Source: Streptomyces kurssanovii (lineage in GTDB: Bacteria > Actinomycetota > Actinomycetes > Streptomycetales > Streptomycetaceae). Taken from it: 64,000 bases of DNA. Positions 1 through 8,799 of this stretch are shown piece after piece (positions within the stretch are counted from its first letter, which is position 1; each line of letters begins with the position of its first letter). The notes below the pieces were generated by a model that was not told where the DNA came from, did not search any database, and worked only from the letters and a program-made list of their open reading frames with translations. The DNA is taken from positions 434,001 to 498,000 of the forward strand of contig NZ_BMTN01000004.1 in NCBI RefSeq assembly GCF_014649695.1. Direction: 5' to 3'. The translations under genes and the position numbers were made by a program.

Positions 1-756
1 CAGCGCCGCGATGGGCGCGAGCGGCGCACGCGTCTGGGCCCAGAGCACCAGTCCGTACGCGGTGACCGCCATCGCCGCGCCCAGCAGCCCGCGCCCGGCG
101 TACGGCAGCAGTTGGGGCCACAGCGCGGCCCGGCGGACGTATATCGCGTAGAGGACCAGCGGTATGCCCTCCAGGATCATCAGCCAGGCGATGTAACCGG
201 CCGCCGTACCGCCCGCCCGCACGCCCATCCCGTCGATCACGGTGTACGCGGAGATCGACAGGCCCGTCGCGAGCGCGGCGGTCACCGCCGGCCAGTGCGG
301 CCGCGGGGCCTCCCCCGCGCGGCCCGCGCCGGCCCGGCCGCCCAGCGGCAGGACGCCCCACACCGCGAGGCCGACGAGCCCGGCCGAGGCGACCACCACA
401 CCGGCCAACTGCCCGCCGCTGACGCGTTCGTCGACGAACAGGGCGGCAGCCGCGGTCACCACCAGCGGGGCGGTGCCCCGGGCGATCGGATACACCTGGC
501 CGAAGTCCCCCAGGCTGAACGACCGCAGCAGCAGCGCGTGGTAGCCGACGTGCAGGACCGCCGACGCGATCAGATACGGCCAGGCGCCGGCGGCCGGTAC
601 CGGCACGAACGGCGCCATCAGCCCACCGATGACCGACGCCCCTCCGACGATCAGGGTGAAGACGACCAGCCGGTCCTTGATCCGGTGCGCGAGCGCGTTC
701 CAGCCGGCGTGGGTCAACGCTGCGGCGAGGACCGCCCCGGTGACCAGAGGGGTCAC
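1..756 (-). CDS. EamA-family (DMT) membrane transporter, C-terminus outside window
   Basis: The minus-strand frame opens at a GTG (756-754) that overlaps the TGA of the upstream ybaK-like gene, so the two are probably translationally coupled, and it runs off the left edge without a stop. About 250 residues are visible. They form alternating hydrophobic segments with short charged loops and Gly/Ala-rich helices, including a VYPIARGTAPLVV stretch typical of EamA/RhaT-type drug/metabolite exporters (normally about 10 TM segments, 280-300 aa). The substrate cannot be inferred. The family is clear, the start is good, and the C-terminus is not seen. Confidence 0.8.
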   Translation of the reverse strand, partial: MTPLVTGAVLAAALTHAGWNALAHRIKDRLVVFTLIVGGASVIGGLMAPFVPVPAAGAWPYLIASAVLHVGYHALLLRSFSLGDFGQVYPIARGTAPLVVTAAAALFVDERVSGGQLAGVVVASAGLVGLAVWGVLPLGGRAGAGRAGEAPRPHWPAVTAALATGLSISAYTVIDGMGVRAGGTAAGYIAWLMILEGIPLVLYAIYVRRAALWPQLLPYAGRGLLGAAMAVTAYGLVLWAQTRAPLAPIAAL

Positions 757-1247
757 GCGGTGCGCTCGCGGACGTCCACCAGAGAGCCGCCCGCGTGCGC
801 GATCAGGGACTTCGGGTCGAGCGGGAAGACCGTGTGCGGGGTTCCGGCCGCCGCCCACACCACGTCGTGGTCGAGCAGCCCCCGGTCGGCCAGCACCCGG
901 GTGCGGGTGCGGTGGCCGAACGGCGGGACGCCGCCGATCGCGTAGCCCGTCGTCTCGCGCACCAGGTCGGCGTCGGCGCGCTTCACGGACTCGGCACCGA
1001 GCTCCTGCCGTACCCGCTCCATGTCCACCCGCGACGAGCCGTCCATCAGTACGAGCACCGGCGCGCCGTCCGCGGTGAAGATCAGCGACTTGACGATCTC
1101 GCTGACGTCGCAGCCGATGGCCTCCGCGGCCTGCGCGGCGGTGCGGGTGGCGTCCGGGAAGCGGCGCACCGGCACGTCGAGACCGAGCTCCCGCAGGGCC
1201 TCGGCGAAACGGGGGTGGGCGCCGGTGGTGTCGTCATGAGTGCTCAT
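753..1247 (-). CDS. YbaK/EbsC-type aminoacyl-tRNA deacylase (prolyl-tRNA editing domain), 164 aa
   Basis: Single-domain protein of the YbaK/ProX fold, which hydrolyses mischarged aminoacyl-tRNA (typically Cys- or Ala-tRNAPro) in trans in the cytoplasm. Family features visible are an AAQAAEAIGCDVSEIVKSLIF block, which holds the conserved catalytic lysine, then LVLMDG and a glycine-rich GGVPPFGH loop. The length is normal for stand-alone YbaK proteins. I chose the ATG at 1247 (MSTHDD...) over the upstream in-frame ATG at 1280 because homology begins shortly after it. The stop overlaps the GTG of the EamA gene. Whether it edits Cys or Ala cannot be read from sequence. Confidence 0.88.
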   Translation of the reverse strand: MSTHDDTTGAHPRFAEALRELGLDVPVRRFPDATRTAAQAAEAIGCDVSEIVKSLIFTADGAPVLVLMDGSSRVDMERVRQELGAESVKRADADLVRETTGYAIGGVPPFGHRTRTRVLADRGLLDHDVVWAAAGTPHTVFPLDPKSLIAHAGGSLVDVRERTA

Positions 1248-1302
1248 GGCCCGCACGCTAGCGGTAGCTGTACGGGCCATGCGAACGGTTTCGCCGCGTG
1301 GC

Positions 1303-2946
1303 TCAGCGCGCGTTCAGCACCCGGGCGACCGCGCTGCCCGCCGAGTCGCCGCCGTGTCCCCCGGCCTGCACGACCGCGGCGGCGGCCAGGTCGTCGGCGT
1401 AGCCGGTGAACCAGCTGTTGGAGTCGCCCTGGCCGTCGACCTCCGCCGAGCCGGTCTTCGCGCCCTTGTCGCCGCCGACGGACGCCATGGCCGCCGTAGC
1501 CGTGCCTGAGCCCACGGTGGCCGCGCGCATCATCTGCCGCAGGGACGCCGCCATCGAGGCCGGCAGCCGCTGCGCCGTCGCCAGTTCACGGTCGTCCAGG
1601 CTCTGCGGGACGATCACCGGCTGCTTGAAGCCGCCGTTCTTCACGGTCGCGGCGACGGACGCGACATTGAGGGCGTTCATCTGGATCTGGCCCTGGCCGA
1701 TGTACGAGGCGGCGGTCTCCGAGCCCGTCGACTCCGGGACCCTTCCGTCGACGGTGACGACGCCGGCCTTCCACTCGAGGCCGATGCCGAAGTACTTGGC
1801 GGCGGTCTCGCCGAGCGCCGTGCCCGCGGCGGCGCCCAGCGGCTTCACCGGTTTGATGAAGGTGGTGTTGCAGGACCGTGCGAAGGCCTGCTGGAACGTC
1901 GCGCCGGGGATCGAGAAGTCCTTGAGGTTGTGGAACTCTCGCTCCCAGGTGACCGTCGACGGGCACTCGACCGGCGAGTTCGGCCCCTTCACCAGCCCCT
2001 TGTCCAGCATCATCGCGGCCGTCACGATCTTCATCGTCGATCCGGGCGCCTGCGCTCCCTGGAACGCCGTGTTGAAGCCCTCCGCGGGGGTGTTGGCCAC
2101 GGCCTTGATCTCACCGGTGCTGGGCTGGACCGCGACGACGGACGCCTTGGCGTAGTCCTTCACGGCCTTCTCCGCCGCCGCCTGCACCCCGGCGTCCAGC
2201 GTGGTGCGCAGGGTGCCGGACTTTCCCTCGGTCAGGGTCAGCAGACCGCGGTCGGGCACGCTCGCGTCGGCGGAGGTGATCGCCAGCTCGATGCCCGGCG
2301 TGCCGCCGACCTTGTTTCCGTACTCCTTGCGCAGCGCGTCGAGGACGGGACCGAGGGAGGGGAACTTCTGCTCGCTGAGCTCGACACCGTTGTCGTCGAG
2401 CGCCTTGATCGGCGGGGCCGACGCCTCCGCCGTCACCAGCGAGGTGCCCGCGGTGAGTTCGGGATGGACGACGGACGGCTGCCAGTCGACCAGCGCCTTG
2501 CCCGTCGTGAGGCCGCGCACCACGGTCAGCTTCGAGGCGTACGACCAGGGCTTGCTCTTCCCCTCGTACGCCACCGTCGCCTCCACGGTGAACGGCACCG
2601 TCGCGCCCGCCGCCGGGCCGGCCTTGATGACGGCCTTCGAGACGTGTGCCTGCTCCGTGAAGCCCGTCAGCAGTGGCTCGGCCTCGGCCTGATTGTTCGT
2701 CAGCTGCGCCGCTTCGGGACCCTTGCCGGCGGCCCAGGCCGCGAGGAACTCCGTCGCGGTCTCCTCGATCTCGTCCGCGCTCGGCGGGCCGCTCCGTTTC
2801 TCGCCCGACGCGGCCTTGGTGCTCGTGTCACCGCCCCCGCCGGAGCCGGTGAGCCCGTTGTACAGGTTGTAGCCGCCGTAGCCCACGCCACTCGCGACCA
2901 CCACGAACGCGCCGGCGATGACGCCGACCTTTGCTCCACTGCGCAT
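1303..2946 (-). CDS. Class B penicillin-binding protein (peptidoglycan D,D-transpeptidase), 547 aa
   Basis: Membrane-anchored transpeptidase that cross-links peptidoglycan. One N-terminal TM segment (about residues 7-27) is followed by an NTF2-like/MecA_N-type domain (about 55-180), a dimerisation region and the transpeptidase domain. All three active-site motifs are present: S303-T-M-K306, S358-C-N360 and K497-T-G499. No transglycosylase domain is present, which makes it class B. The ATG at 2946 is chosen because the membrane anchor follows directly; an ATG at 2997 would add 17 residues. In S. coelicolor several such PBPs lie in this neighbourhood (from memory). The gene is transcribed alone on the minus strand. 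Confidence 0.92.
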   Translation of the reverse strand: MRSGAKVGVIAGAFVVVASGVGYGGYNLYNGLTGSGGGGDTSTKAASGEKRSGPPSADEIEETATEFLAAWAAGKGPEAAQLTNNQAEAEPLLTGFTEQAHVSKAVIKAGPAAGATVPFTVEATVAYEGKSKPWSYASKLTVVRGLTTGKALVDWQPSVVHPELTAGTSLVTAEASAPPIKALDDNGVELSEQKFPSLGPVLDALRKEYGNKVGGTPGIELAITSADASVPDRGLLTLTEGKSGTLRTTLDAGVQAAAEKAVKDYAKASVVAVQPSTGEIKAVANTPAEGFNTAFQGAQAPGSTMKIVTAAMMLDKGLVKGPNSPVECPSTVTWEREFHNLKDFSIPGATFQQAFARSCNTTFIKPVKPLGAAAGTALGETAAKYFGIGLEWKAGVVTVDGRVPESTGSETAASYIGQGQIQMNALNVASVAATVKNGGFKQPVIVPQSLDDRELATAQRLPASMAASLRQMMRAATVGSGTATAAMASVGGDKGAKTGSAEVDGQGDSNSWFTGYADDLAAAAVVQAGGHGGDSAGSAVARVLNAR

Positions 2947-3229
2947 GTCCGCAGCCCCCTCCCCAGAGTGCATGCCCTTGAACACGTTCAAGGGCATGAG
3001 TCGTTCGCACTCTACGTGACGGGAGTGACACAGGGGCCGGTTAGTTATGGGAACGCGACGCGACCGCGATGTAAGTGGTGGGCGGGCGGTCGCTCGTCCT
3101 GGGTCGGTTCTTGGTCCGACCGGTCGGATCTTGCCGGTGGGTCGCGGCGGGACGTCCGGGCATCGGCAGAGCCGAGGTTATGAATGCGTCACCGGATCAT
3201 CCGTGATCATCGAACTCGGGAGTCACACG

Positions 3230-3739
3230 ATGCGCCCCATCAGAGCAGCCTGTCTCGGCACGGCCACCGCGCTGGTCACCCTTCTCGCCTGCCTCCCTGT
3301 CGCGGCCGCCTCCGCGACGGACACCGATTCCGCCCACGCCGAGGGCAAGGACAAGGTCATCACGCTCATCGGCCGGCTCGCGGAGCAGTCGCGCTTCCCC
3401 GTCAACCCGGGCGGCGTGCCCGCCCAGGGCGATCGGACCGTCGTCCGCTCGATCCTCTTCGACGAGGCCGGCAATGAGGTCGGCGAGACCGCCGGCACCT
3501 GCACCACCACCCGGGTCGAGAACGGCGGAGCGGAGGTGTGCATCGTGACCTACACCCTCCCGGGCGGCCAGCTCTCCGTGCAGGGGATGGTCTTCGGCCA
3601 TCTCGTCCCGGGCCCTCCCCCTTCGTTCGACAACGGGATCACCGGTGGCACCGGAAAATACGACCGAGCTCGTGGCTCGGTCCACGCCGACACGATCGCT
3701 CCGGGCACGAGGCGCTTCACGATCGACCTCAAGCACTGA
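3230..3739 (+). CDS. Secreted allene-oxide-cyclase-barrel-like protein, 169 aa
   Basis: Small exported protein. The N-terminus has two basic/polar residues, a hydrophobic core and an Ala-rich cleavage region ending near ASA/T, a standard Sec signal peptide of about 33 residues. The mature part has one Cys pair (CTTTR...VCIVTY) and ends with a GGTGKYDRARGSV block, the hallmark of the dirigent/AOC-barrel-like proteins common in Streptomyces. Most are of unknown biochemical function, so no enzyme activity should be assumed. The ATG at 3230 is preferred to the upstream frame extension because it directly begins the signal peptide. A strong hairpin follows at 3847-3881. Confidence 0.7.
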   Translation: MRPIRAACLGTATALVTLLACLPVAAASATDTDSAHAEGKDKVITLIGRLAEQSRFPVNPGGVPAQGDRTVVRSILFDEAGNEVGETAGTCTTTRVENGGAEVCIVTYTLPGGQLSVQGMVFGHLVPGPPPSFDNGITGGTGKYDRARGSVHADTIAPGTRRFTIDLKH

Positions 3740-3846
3740 CCGACGCCGCCTCCGCCTGGTGACAAGGCCGGCCCACCCCGGACCTTCTGTGTGTGTGGGG
3801 AGCGTCGGAGGGCGGTCGGGTGGCCACCGCCGGTAGCCGGCCACCA

Positions 3847-3881
3847 CGAAGAGGGCGCGGCTTGCGGCCGCGCCCTCTTCG
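3847..3881. terminator. Strong bidirectional intrinsic terminator, original pmt terminator
   Basis: Perfect 15-bp stem (3847-3861 with 3867-3881) and 5-nt loop. It lies between the secreted-protein gene and the displaced 3' end of pmt at 3895-3982. Its position 14 bp beyond the displaced stop codon suggests it served pmt before the element inserted. Confidence 0.85.
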
Positions 3882-3898
3882 TGTTCCTGCCCGGCTAC

Positions 3899-3982
3899 AC
3901 CCAGGTGTCCAGCCACATGCGGTTGCGCCACTCGTCGACCGGGATCGGGGTGCCCGTGTAGATCGGCCAGAAGTAGATGAAG
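3899..3982. repeat. Attachment site copy 1 (displaced 3' end of pmt)
   Basis: This is an 84-bp direct repeat of 11534-11617 with a single mismatch (3937 G versus 11572 C). It encodes, on the minus strand, the last 28 residues of Pmt ending ...DTWV, followed by its own TAG at 3895-3897. The mismatch is synonymous (GTC versus GTG, Val). Identity stops abruptly at 3983. The blocks 3899-3936 and 3938-3982 are each perfect, and crossover must lie in one of them. This is the copy followed by the strong terminator, so it is probably the original chromosomal end of the gene. Confidence 0.88.
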
Positions 3983-4073
3983 CTTCCTCGTCTATGAGGA
4001 AATAGGCCTTCACCAGCAGTTTTTCCGTAGCTGAGGCTGCGAACGGCTTCCTGGGGCCGCCTGTGGGCCGTGG

Positions 4074-4643
4074 TCAGTGCTGCAAGCGCACACCAAGTGT
4101 CGTGTGTGCGGTGGAAGCGAAGAAATGCCAAGCAGCGCTTGCGTTCGTTCCGCAGGCCGCAACTTGCTCTTTGGCGGCGCTAACCTCTGCTGTGTCGCCG
4201 CTTTGAACTGCCCGGGGCCACCTGAGCGTCGCAACGTGGAGTTGCTCTGCTGCTGAAGACAAGTTGCGTGCCGATGAGACCAGGTTGTCAGGACCCCAGA
4301 GCTGAAGCTTGGCAGTGGCAATCGTTAGAGCTATGAACGCTTCGTGTAGCGCGGTGAATTGCTCTTCGGAGAGGTCTTGGTCTCGTGAGATGCGACCTTG
4401 GCATGGCACGGATTCGGTAAAGAACTGCATCCACGCGGCCACAGTCTCGTCACACGCCTGCCTCCGATGCTCGCGAGTCCACTGCTCGTGCTCAGCGGAG
4501 GCCTGATGCGCGACCTGTGTATGGACTGCCTCAATCGTCTTTTGTGCGCCAACACGCGCCCCGTAGGCGGTCGCTAGGCCGCCGATGCCAGCACCCACCA
4601 CTCCGGCGATCCCGGCCAACGCTGCTGCTAGTCCTTGGTCCAT
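4074..4643 (-). CDS. Unknown membrane-anchored alpha-helical protein, 189 aa
   Basis: Not recognised as a named family. Residues 4-30 are a Gly/Ala-rich hydrophobic segment, likely one TM helix. A heptad-like charged helix follows (about 33-70, rich in Gln, His and Glu), then a mostly helical region with scattered Trp and Cys. It lies 30 bp downstream of the integrase in the same direction, so the two may be co-transcribed. GC is somewhat lower than in surrounding genes. Short single-TM, coiled-coil proteins like this are frequent cargo of actinobacterial integrated elements, but no function should be assigned. Confidence 0.65.
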   Translation of the reverse strand: MDQGLAAALAGIAGVVGAGIGGLATAYGARVGAQKTIEAVHTQVAHQASAEHEQWTREHRRQACDETVAAWMQFFTESVPCQGRISRDQDLSEEQFTALHEAFIALTIATAKLQLWGPDNLVSSARNLSSAAEQLHVATLRWPRAVQSGDTAEVSAAKEQVAACGTNASAAWHFFASTAHTTLGVRLQH

Positions 4644-4673
4644 GCCGTCATTCTGCTACGGACCTCGCGGGCG

Positions 4674-5821
4674 TCAGTCGGTCACAGAACCGCTTGAGAG
4701 GTACAGGGCTTCCACCGCGTTCCGCGTCCGCCCCTCGCTGCTCGGCATGAGGTGCGTGTACGTGCGCAGCGTGAAGCCCGGTCGGCGTGGCCGAGGTACT
4801 GGCTCAGGGCCCGGATGTTCTCGCCAGCGTCCAGGAGCACGGAGGCGTAGAAGTGCCTCAGCGCGTGCATGCCGTGCTCCGGAGCGGAGGCATACCGCTC
4901 GCCTTCCTCGGGCTCCGGGATGATGCCCGCGGCTGCGAGAGCGGGCTTCCACATGAAGTCATTGAAGTAACTCACCCGGACGTGGTCACCGCCCGAGCCC
5001 GTGAAGATGAGCGACTTGGTCATAAGCGGCCCGTCCGGGGTCCGCCAGGGGAGCGTGACCTTGACGGCCGGGCGCATCTCCGAGTGGGCTCTGAGGGTGT
5101 CCGCCACCGTGGCGGGCAACGGCACGTCACGCACCTTGCCCCCCTTGGGTAGAGCGAAGACGTACTTCCCCCGGATCCGCCTGAGTTGATGCCCCACAGA
5201 GAGCCACCCGCCGTCGTAGTCCAGCTCTTCCTCGGAGAGGCCGAATACCTCGCCCTGGCGCAGCCCGCAGCCGCCGGCCACGTCCACGGTCGCCCGCAGG
5301 TGTTCCGGCAGCGCATCACGAACAGCGAACACCTGCTTCACCGTCCAGGGGACGACGCGGGTGGGGCTGGCCTTCGGGATCTGGATCGAGCGAGCCTTGC
5401 AGGGATTCTTGGTAATGAGCCCGTCGTCCAGGGCCGCGCTGAACGCGGCTGAGACCGTGCCGAACACGATCCGGCGATGCGAGGCGGAAGGCACGGTGGT
5501 CTCCAGCTCACCGAGCCACGTCCGGATGTGTCCCGGCTGGAACGACACGAGCGGTCGAGTCCCGATGTGCGGGTACGCGTGCAGGCGGAGCCGACGCTCT
5601 GCCGCCTCACGGCTGTTTACCTCGGTCGTGTGCGTCGCCACCCACTTCTCCGCGAACTGCTGGAACGTGATCCGAGCTGCGCGCGGGTCGACGTACTGGC
5701 CGCGGGCCATGTCGGCGGCCGTAGCGGTGAGCCACTGCTCCGCGAGTCGCTTCTGCTTGTCGGGGAACGATTTGCTCTTCTCGGTGCCGTCGGGTCCGAC
5801 GTAGCGCGCTCGATAGCGCAT
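4674..5821 (-). pseudogene. Tyrosine-recombinase integrase, frameshifted before the catalytic tyrosine
   Basis: Phage-type site-specific recombinase that would integrate and excise the element. An N-terminal core-binding SAM-like domain (about residues 50-150) is followed by the catalytic domain with the box I arginine (GCGLRQGE), the H-A-L-R-H motif and the LGHAD motif. Immediately after LGHAD the frame is lost. The expected PGFTLRTYTHLMPSS with the nucleophilic Tyr continues in the next frame to a stop at 4674, consistent with one missing G in the run at 4780-4781. The uninterrupted frame would end at 4682 with an unrelated tail. The only ATG in frame (5821) also seems late, because family-like residues (QVRKVKSDRHG) precede it. 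Sequencing error remains possible. Confidence 0.85.
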
Positions 5822-5960
5822 ACCCGTTCCGTGACGGTCGCTCTTGACCTTGCGGACCTGCCGTCCGCGCTGTCCCGCAGTTCCGCCTCACCCGCGGCGA
5901 AGTCCCGGTAGCCGTACTCACCACGGCGGTCCCGGCTGCCGTGGTGGGGTTCGTCGCCGA

Positions 5961-6469
5961 GCAGAGTTCCTGGCAGCGCGGGTGTGGTCGTCGCTGGAGG
6001 GACCGCGCGCGTTGTTCGACCGGGCGGTGGTGTGGCTGGTGAACAACCGGTCGCTACTGCCCGGGATCACCACGCTGGCCCGGCTGGTCGCCGCGGTCCG
6101 CCAGGAGGAGAACGACCGGCTGCACGCCACACTGTACGAGGCGGTCCAGTACAGCCTGCGCACCGCGATGGTCCGGCTGCTCCAAGTGCCGGAGAAGAAG
6201 CGGGTGTCGGAGCTGGAGCGGCTGCGACTGGGCCCGATGCGAGTGTCGGGCAAGGCCATGGAACTGGCCCTGGACCGCGCCCGCGAGGTGCGGGGCCTGG
6301 GTGCCGGCGCCGTCGATGTCCGCCGGGTCCCTGCCGCGCGGATGACCGGGCTGGCCCGGTACGGGCTGACCTCGAAGGCGCCGACGCTGAAGCGGCTGGA
6401 GGTCACGAGGCAGACTGCCACGCTCCTGGCGGCCGTGCGACACCTGGAGACCGCGACGGTCGACGATGG
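5961..6469 (+). pseudogene. Tn3-family transposase remnant (N-terminal DUF4158-type segment)
   Basis: About 170 residues resemble the N-terminal part of the roughly 950-1000 aa Tn3-family TnpA. They begin at EFLAARVWSSLEGPRALFD, continue through VVWLVNNRSLLPGITTL and end at LLAAVRHLETATVDD. No start codon with a ribosome site precedes the match and nothing of the catalytic DDE domain follows. The surrounding frame is open but unrelated on both sides. I saw no terminal inverted repeats or resolvase. It is therefore a fragment of an old transposon inside the integrated element, between the integrase and the ABC cassette. Confidence 0.75.
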
Positions 6470-6592
6470 CATGGGCTTCGAGCCAGTCCTGTCCACTTTC
6501 TCGCGAACCCGGACACGGGCCGCAGTCTCCCACCGGCGGCCCATCTGTGTGAGTTCCTCCCGGCCGGTCTGCTCGGTCGTCCGCCGATGACC

Positions 6593-6626
6593 GGGGGTTC
6601 GGTTTCCCGAACCCCCGATTCGGGGG
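6593..6626 (+). promoter_or_regulatory. Overlapping dyads upstream of the ABC operon
   Basis: Two inverted repeats share one arm. The arm GGGGGTTCGG (6593-6602) pairs with CCGAACCCCC (6607-6616). The CCCCCGA of that second arm (6612-6618) also pairs with TCGGGGG (6620-6626). They end 44 bp before the ATG of the ABC ATPase gene. They could be a double operator for the response regulator at 10110-10820 or two mutually exclusive hairpins in the leader. The symmetry is seen; the function is inference. Confidence 0.5.
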
Positions 6627-6670
6627 CGGGCACGATCGATCGCCGTCCTCCGCCCGCCGAGGATGAGGGC

Positions 6671-7432
6671 ATGGTTGAGACGGCGACGGATATCGGGACG
6701 GGCACAACCGCCCGGGCGGAGGACCTGCACCGTGAGTACGGACGCGGTGCTGCCGCTGTGCGGGCGTTGCGTGGGGTGTCGGTGGCCTTTGCGCCTGGAA
6801 CGTTCACGGCGGTGATGGGGCCCTCGGGCTCCGGTAAGACCACTTTGCTGCACTGCCTGGCGGGGATGGACCGGCCCACTCGGGGCGCCGTCTGGTGGGG
6901 CGGTACTGAGGTGTCCCGGCTGCCCGAGCGGCGGCTGGCGGCACTGCGGCGCAGTCGGGTCGGGTTCGTGTTCCAGGCGTTCAATCTGATGCCCGCGATG
7001 ACGGTCGCGCAGAATATCGAGCTTCCCGGCCGACTGTCCGGCGAGCGGCCCGACCGGGGCCGGGTGCTCGACGCGCTGGCCCGGGTGGGGTTGGCCGGGC
7101 GCGAGCGGCACCGGCCAGGGCAGCTGTCCGGTGGGCAGCAGCAGCGGGTGGCCATCGCCCGGGCATTGGTCTCCCGTCCTCCGTTGCTGTTCGCCGACGA
7201 GCCGACCGGCGCGCTCGACCGGGCCACCGGCCACGAGATCCTCGCCCTGCTGCGCGCCGGTGTGGACGAGGACGGCGGGACCTGCGTGATGGTGACCCAC
7301 GATCCGGTGGCTGCCGGGTACGCGGACCGGGTGCTGCTGCTCGCCGACGGCGTGGTGGTGGACGAGCTCGACCGGCCCACTGCCGCCCAGGTCGGCGAAT
7401 GCCTGAGCCGGCTGGGTGGGGGAGGGCTGTGA
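6671..7432 (+). CDS. ABC transporter ATP-binding protein (MacB/LolD type), 253 aa
   Basis: Cytoplasmic ATPase subunit that powers the adjacent FtsX-type permease. Walker A is GPSGSGKTT, the Q-loop lies in FVFQAFNLMPAMT, the signature is LSGGQQQR, Walker B is LLFADEPTGALD and the switch is VMVTHD. All catalytic residues are present. The ATG at 6671 is chosen because the family N-terminus begins soon after it. Its TGA overlaps the GTG of the permease gene. It is the first gene of the ATPase-permease-kinase unit carried by the integrated element. By family analogy it exports or clears a hydrophobic compound or antimicrobial peptide, but the substrate is unknown. Confidence 0.92.
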   Translation: MVETATDIGTGTTARAEDLHREYGRGAAAVRALRGVSVAFAPGTFTAVMGPSGSGKTTLLHCLAGMDRPTRGAVWWGGTEVSRLPERRLAALRRSRVGFVFQAFNLMPAMTVAQNIELPGRLSGERPDRGRVLDALARVGLAGRERHRPGQLSGGQQQRVAIARALVSRPPLLFADEPTGALDRATGHEILALLRAGVDEDGGTCVMVTHDPVAAGYADRVLLLADGVVVDELDRPTAAQVGECLSRLGGGGL

Positions 7433-8799
7433 CCTTGCTCGCGCTCGGGCAGATGCGCCGTCGTCCGGCTGCCTTCGTCGGGCTGGCAGTCGCGCTCGTC
7501 CTCGCCGTCGCCACCCTGACGCTGTTCGGCTCGCTGTTCGCCGCTGACATCACTGCCCCGGCGGCAGCCCGGAAGGCGACCACCGGGCCCAGCCTGATGG
7601 TGATCGCCGGCGCCTTCGGTGAGATCGCCGTGCTGGTCGCGTTCTTCGTCGTGGTCAATGCGCTGGGGTTCGCGGTCCGCCAGCAGCACCGGGAGCTGGC
7701 CCTGCTGCGCACCATCGCGGCGACACCCCGCCAGGTGCGGCGTCTGGTCCGTGGTCAGGTCGTCGTGACCACACTGTTGGTGACCGTGCCGGGCTGGGCT
7801 GTCGGCGCCGCGGCGGCCCAGGGCTTTCTCGCCGAGTTGCAGCGGCGGGGGATGGCGGCGCCGGGCGTGCGGGTGCCGGGGACCGCGATACCGATGCTTG
7901 TGGCGCTGGCCGTCGCACTGGCCGTCGGCCTGGCGGCCTCGGCCGTGGCGGCGCGGCGGATCTCCCGGATCGCGCCCGCGGCCGCCCTCACGGCGAGTTC
8001 GACCGAGCAGGGGCGGACGGGTGCACTGCGTCTGCTCGCCGCAGTCGGCGTGCTGGTGGGCGGCGGCCTGCTGCTGCGGCTGGCCGCGACGCGGCCGGCG
8101 GAGCAGGTGGACAAGGCGGGTCAGGCCGCGTTGCTCGGCTCGCTGGTGCTGCTGGTCGCGGTCGCTCTGGCGGGGCCGCTCGCGGCGCGCTTCCTGGCGG
8201 CCGCACTGGGCACACCGGTACGGGCGCTGGCACCCGGTGCGGGATGGCTGGCCGACGCCAACCTGCGCGGGTACGCGCGGCGACTGTCGTCCGCCGTGGT
8301 GCCGGTCGCACTGCTCGTGGGCCTGTCGGGCACCATGCTGATCATGACAAGTACCGCCGAGCACGCTGCGGGAGCAGCGGCGACCAGCGTCACTTCCGCC
8401 ACGGATGTCTGGCTGCGTCAGGTCGAGTTGGCGCTGCTCGTCTGCTTCGCCGCCGTCTCCACCGTCAACACCCTGGTCGCCGTGACCGCCGAACGGCGCC
8501 GCGAGTTCGCACTGCTGCGACTCGTCGGCGCGACCCGGTCGCAACTGCTGCGCATGCTGACCGCGGAGGCGGTGCTGACCACGGCGGTGGGGGTCCTGCT
8601 CGGCGCGGCGGTTGCGGGCGCCGCGTCGGCGGCGTTCAGCACGGCGGTGAGCGGGTCGCCGTTGCCGTCCCTCCCGGTGGCCGGCTGCTGGTGGATCGCC
8701 GCGGGCGCGACGGCGCTGACCGTCCCCGGCATCCTGGCCACGGGCCTGCGGGCGGTTCGCGGTCCGGCGGCGGAGCTGGTGGGAGGTAGCCGTGACTGA
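7429..8799 (+). CDS. ABC transporter permease with two FtsX domains, 456 aa
   Basis: Integral membrane partner of the preceding ATPase. The GTG at 7429 overlaps the ATPase stop (GTGA). It has about eight hydrophobic segments arranged as two FtsX-like halves, each with the short coupling motif after its first helices (QQHRELALLRTIAATPRQ and ERRREFALLRLVGATRSQ). The extracytoplasmic domain between helices is very short, unlike true MacB, so this is the compact actinobacterial type often found beside NarL-family two-component systems. The gene ends overlapping the kinase start. Confidence 0.9.
   Translation: MTLLALGQMRRRPAAFVGLAVALVLAVATLTLFGSLFAADITAPAAARKATTGPSLMVIAGAFGEIAVLVAFFVVVNALGFAVRQQHRELALLRTIAATPRQVRRLVRGQVVVTTLLVTVPGWAVGAAAAQGFLAELQRRGMAAPGVRVPGTAIPMLVALAVALAVGLAASAVAARRISRIAPAAALTASSTEQGRTGALRLLAAVGVLVGGGLLLRLAATRPAEQVDKAGQAALLGSLVLLVAVALAGPLAARFLAAALGTPVRALAPGAGWLADANLRGYARRLSSAVVPVALLVGLSGTMLIMTSTAEHAAGAAATSVTSATDVWLRQVELALLVCFAAVSTVNTLVAVTAERRREFALLRLVGATRSQLLRMLTAEAVLTTAVGVLLGAAVAGAASAAFSTAVSGSPLPSLPVAGCWWIAAGATALTVPGILATGLRAVRGPAAELVGGSRD

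Noticed and set aside
5607-5924. Possible excisionase upstream of the integrase on the minus strand
   Set aside because: The frame mostly overlaps the integrase N-terminus in another frame and has no winged-helix or HTH pattern.
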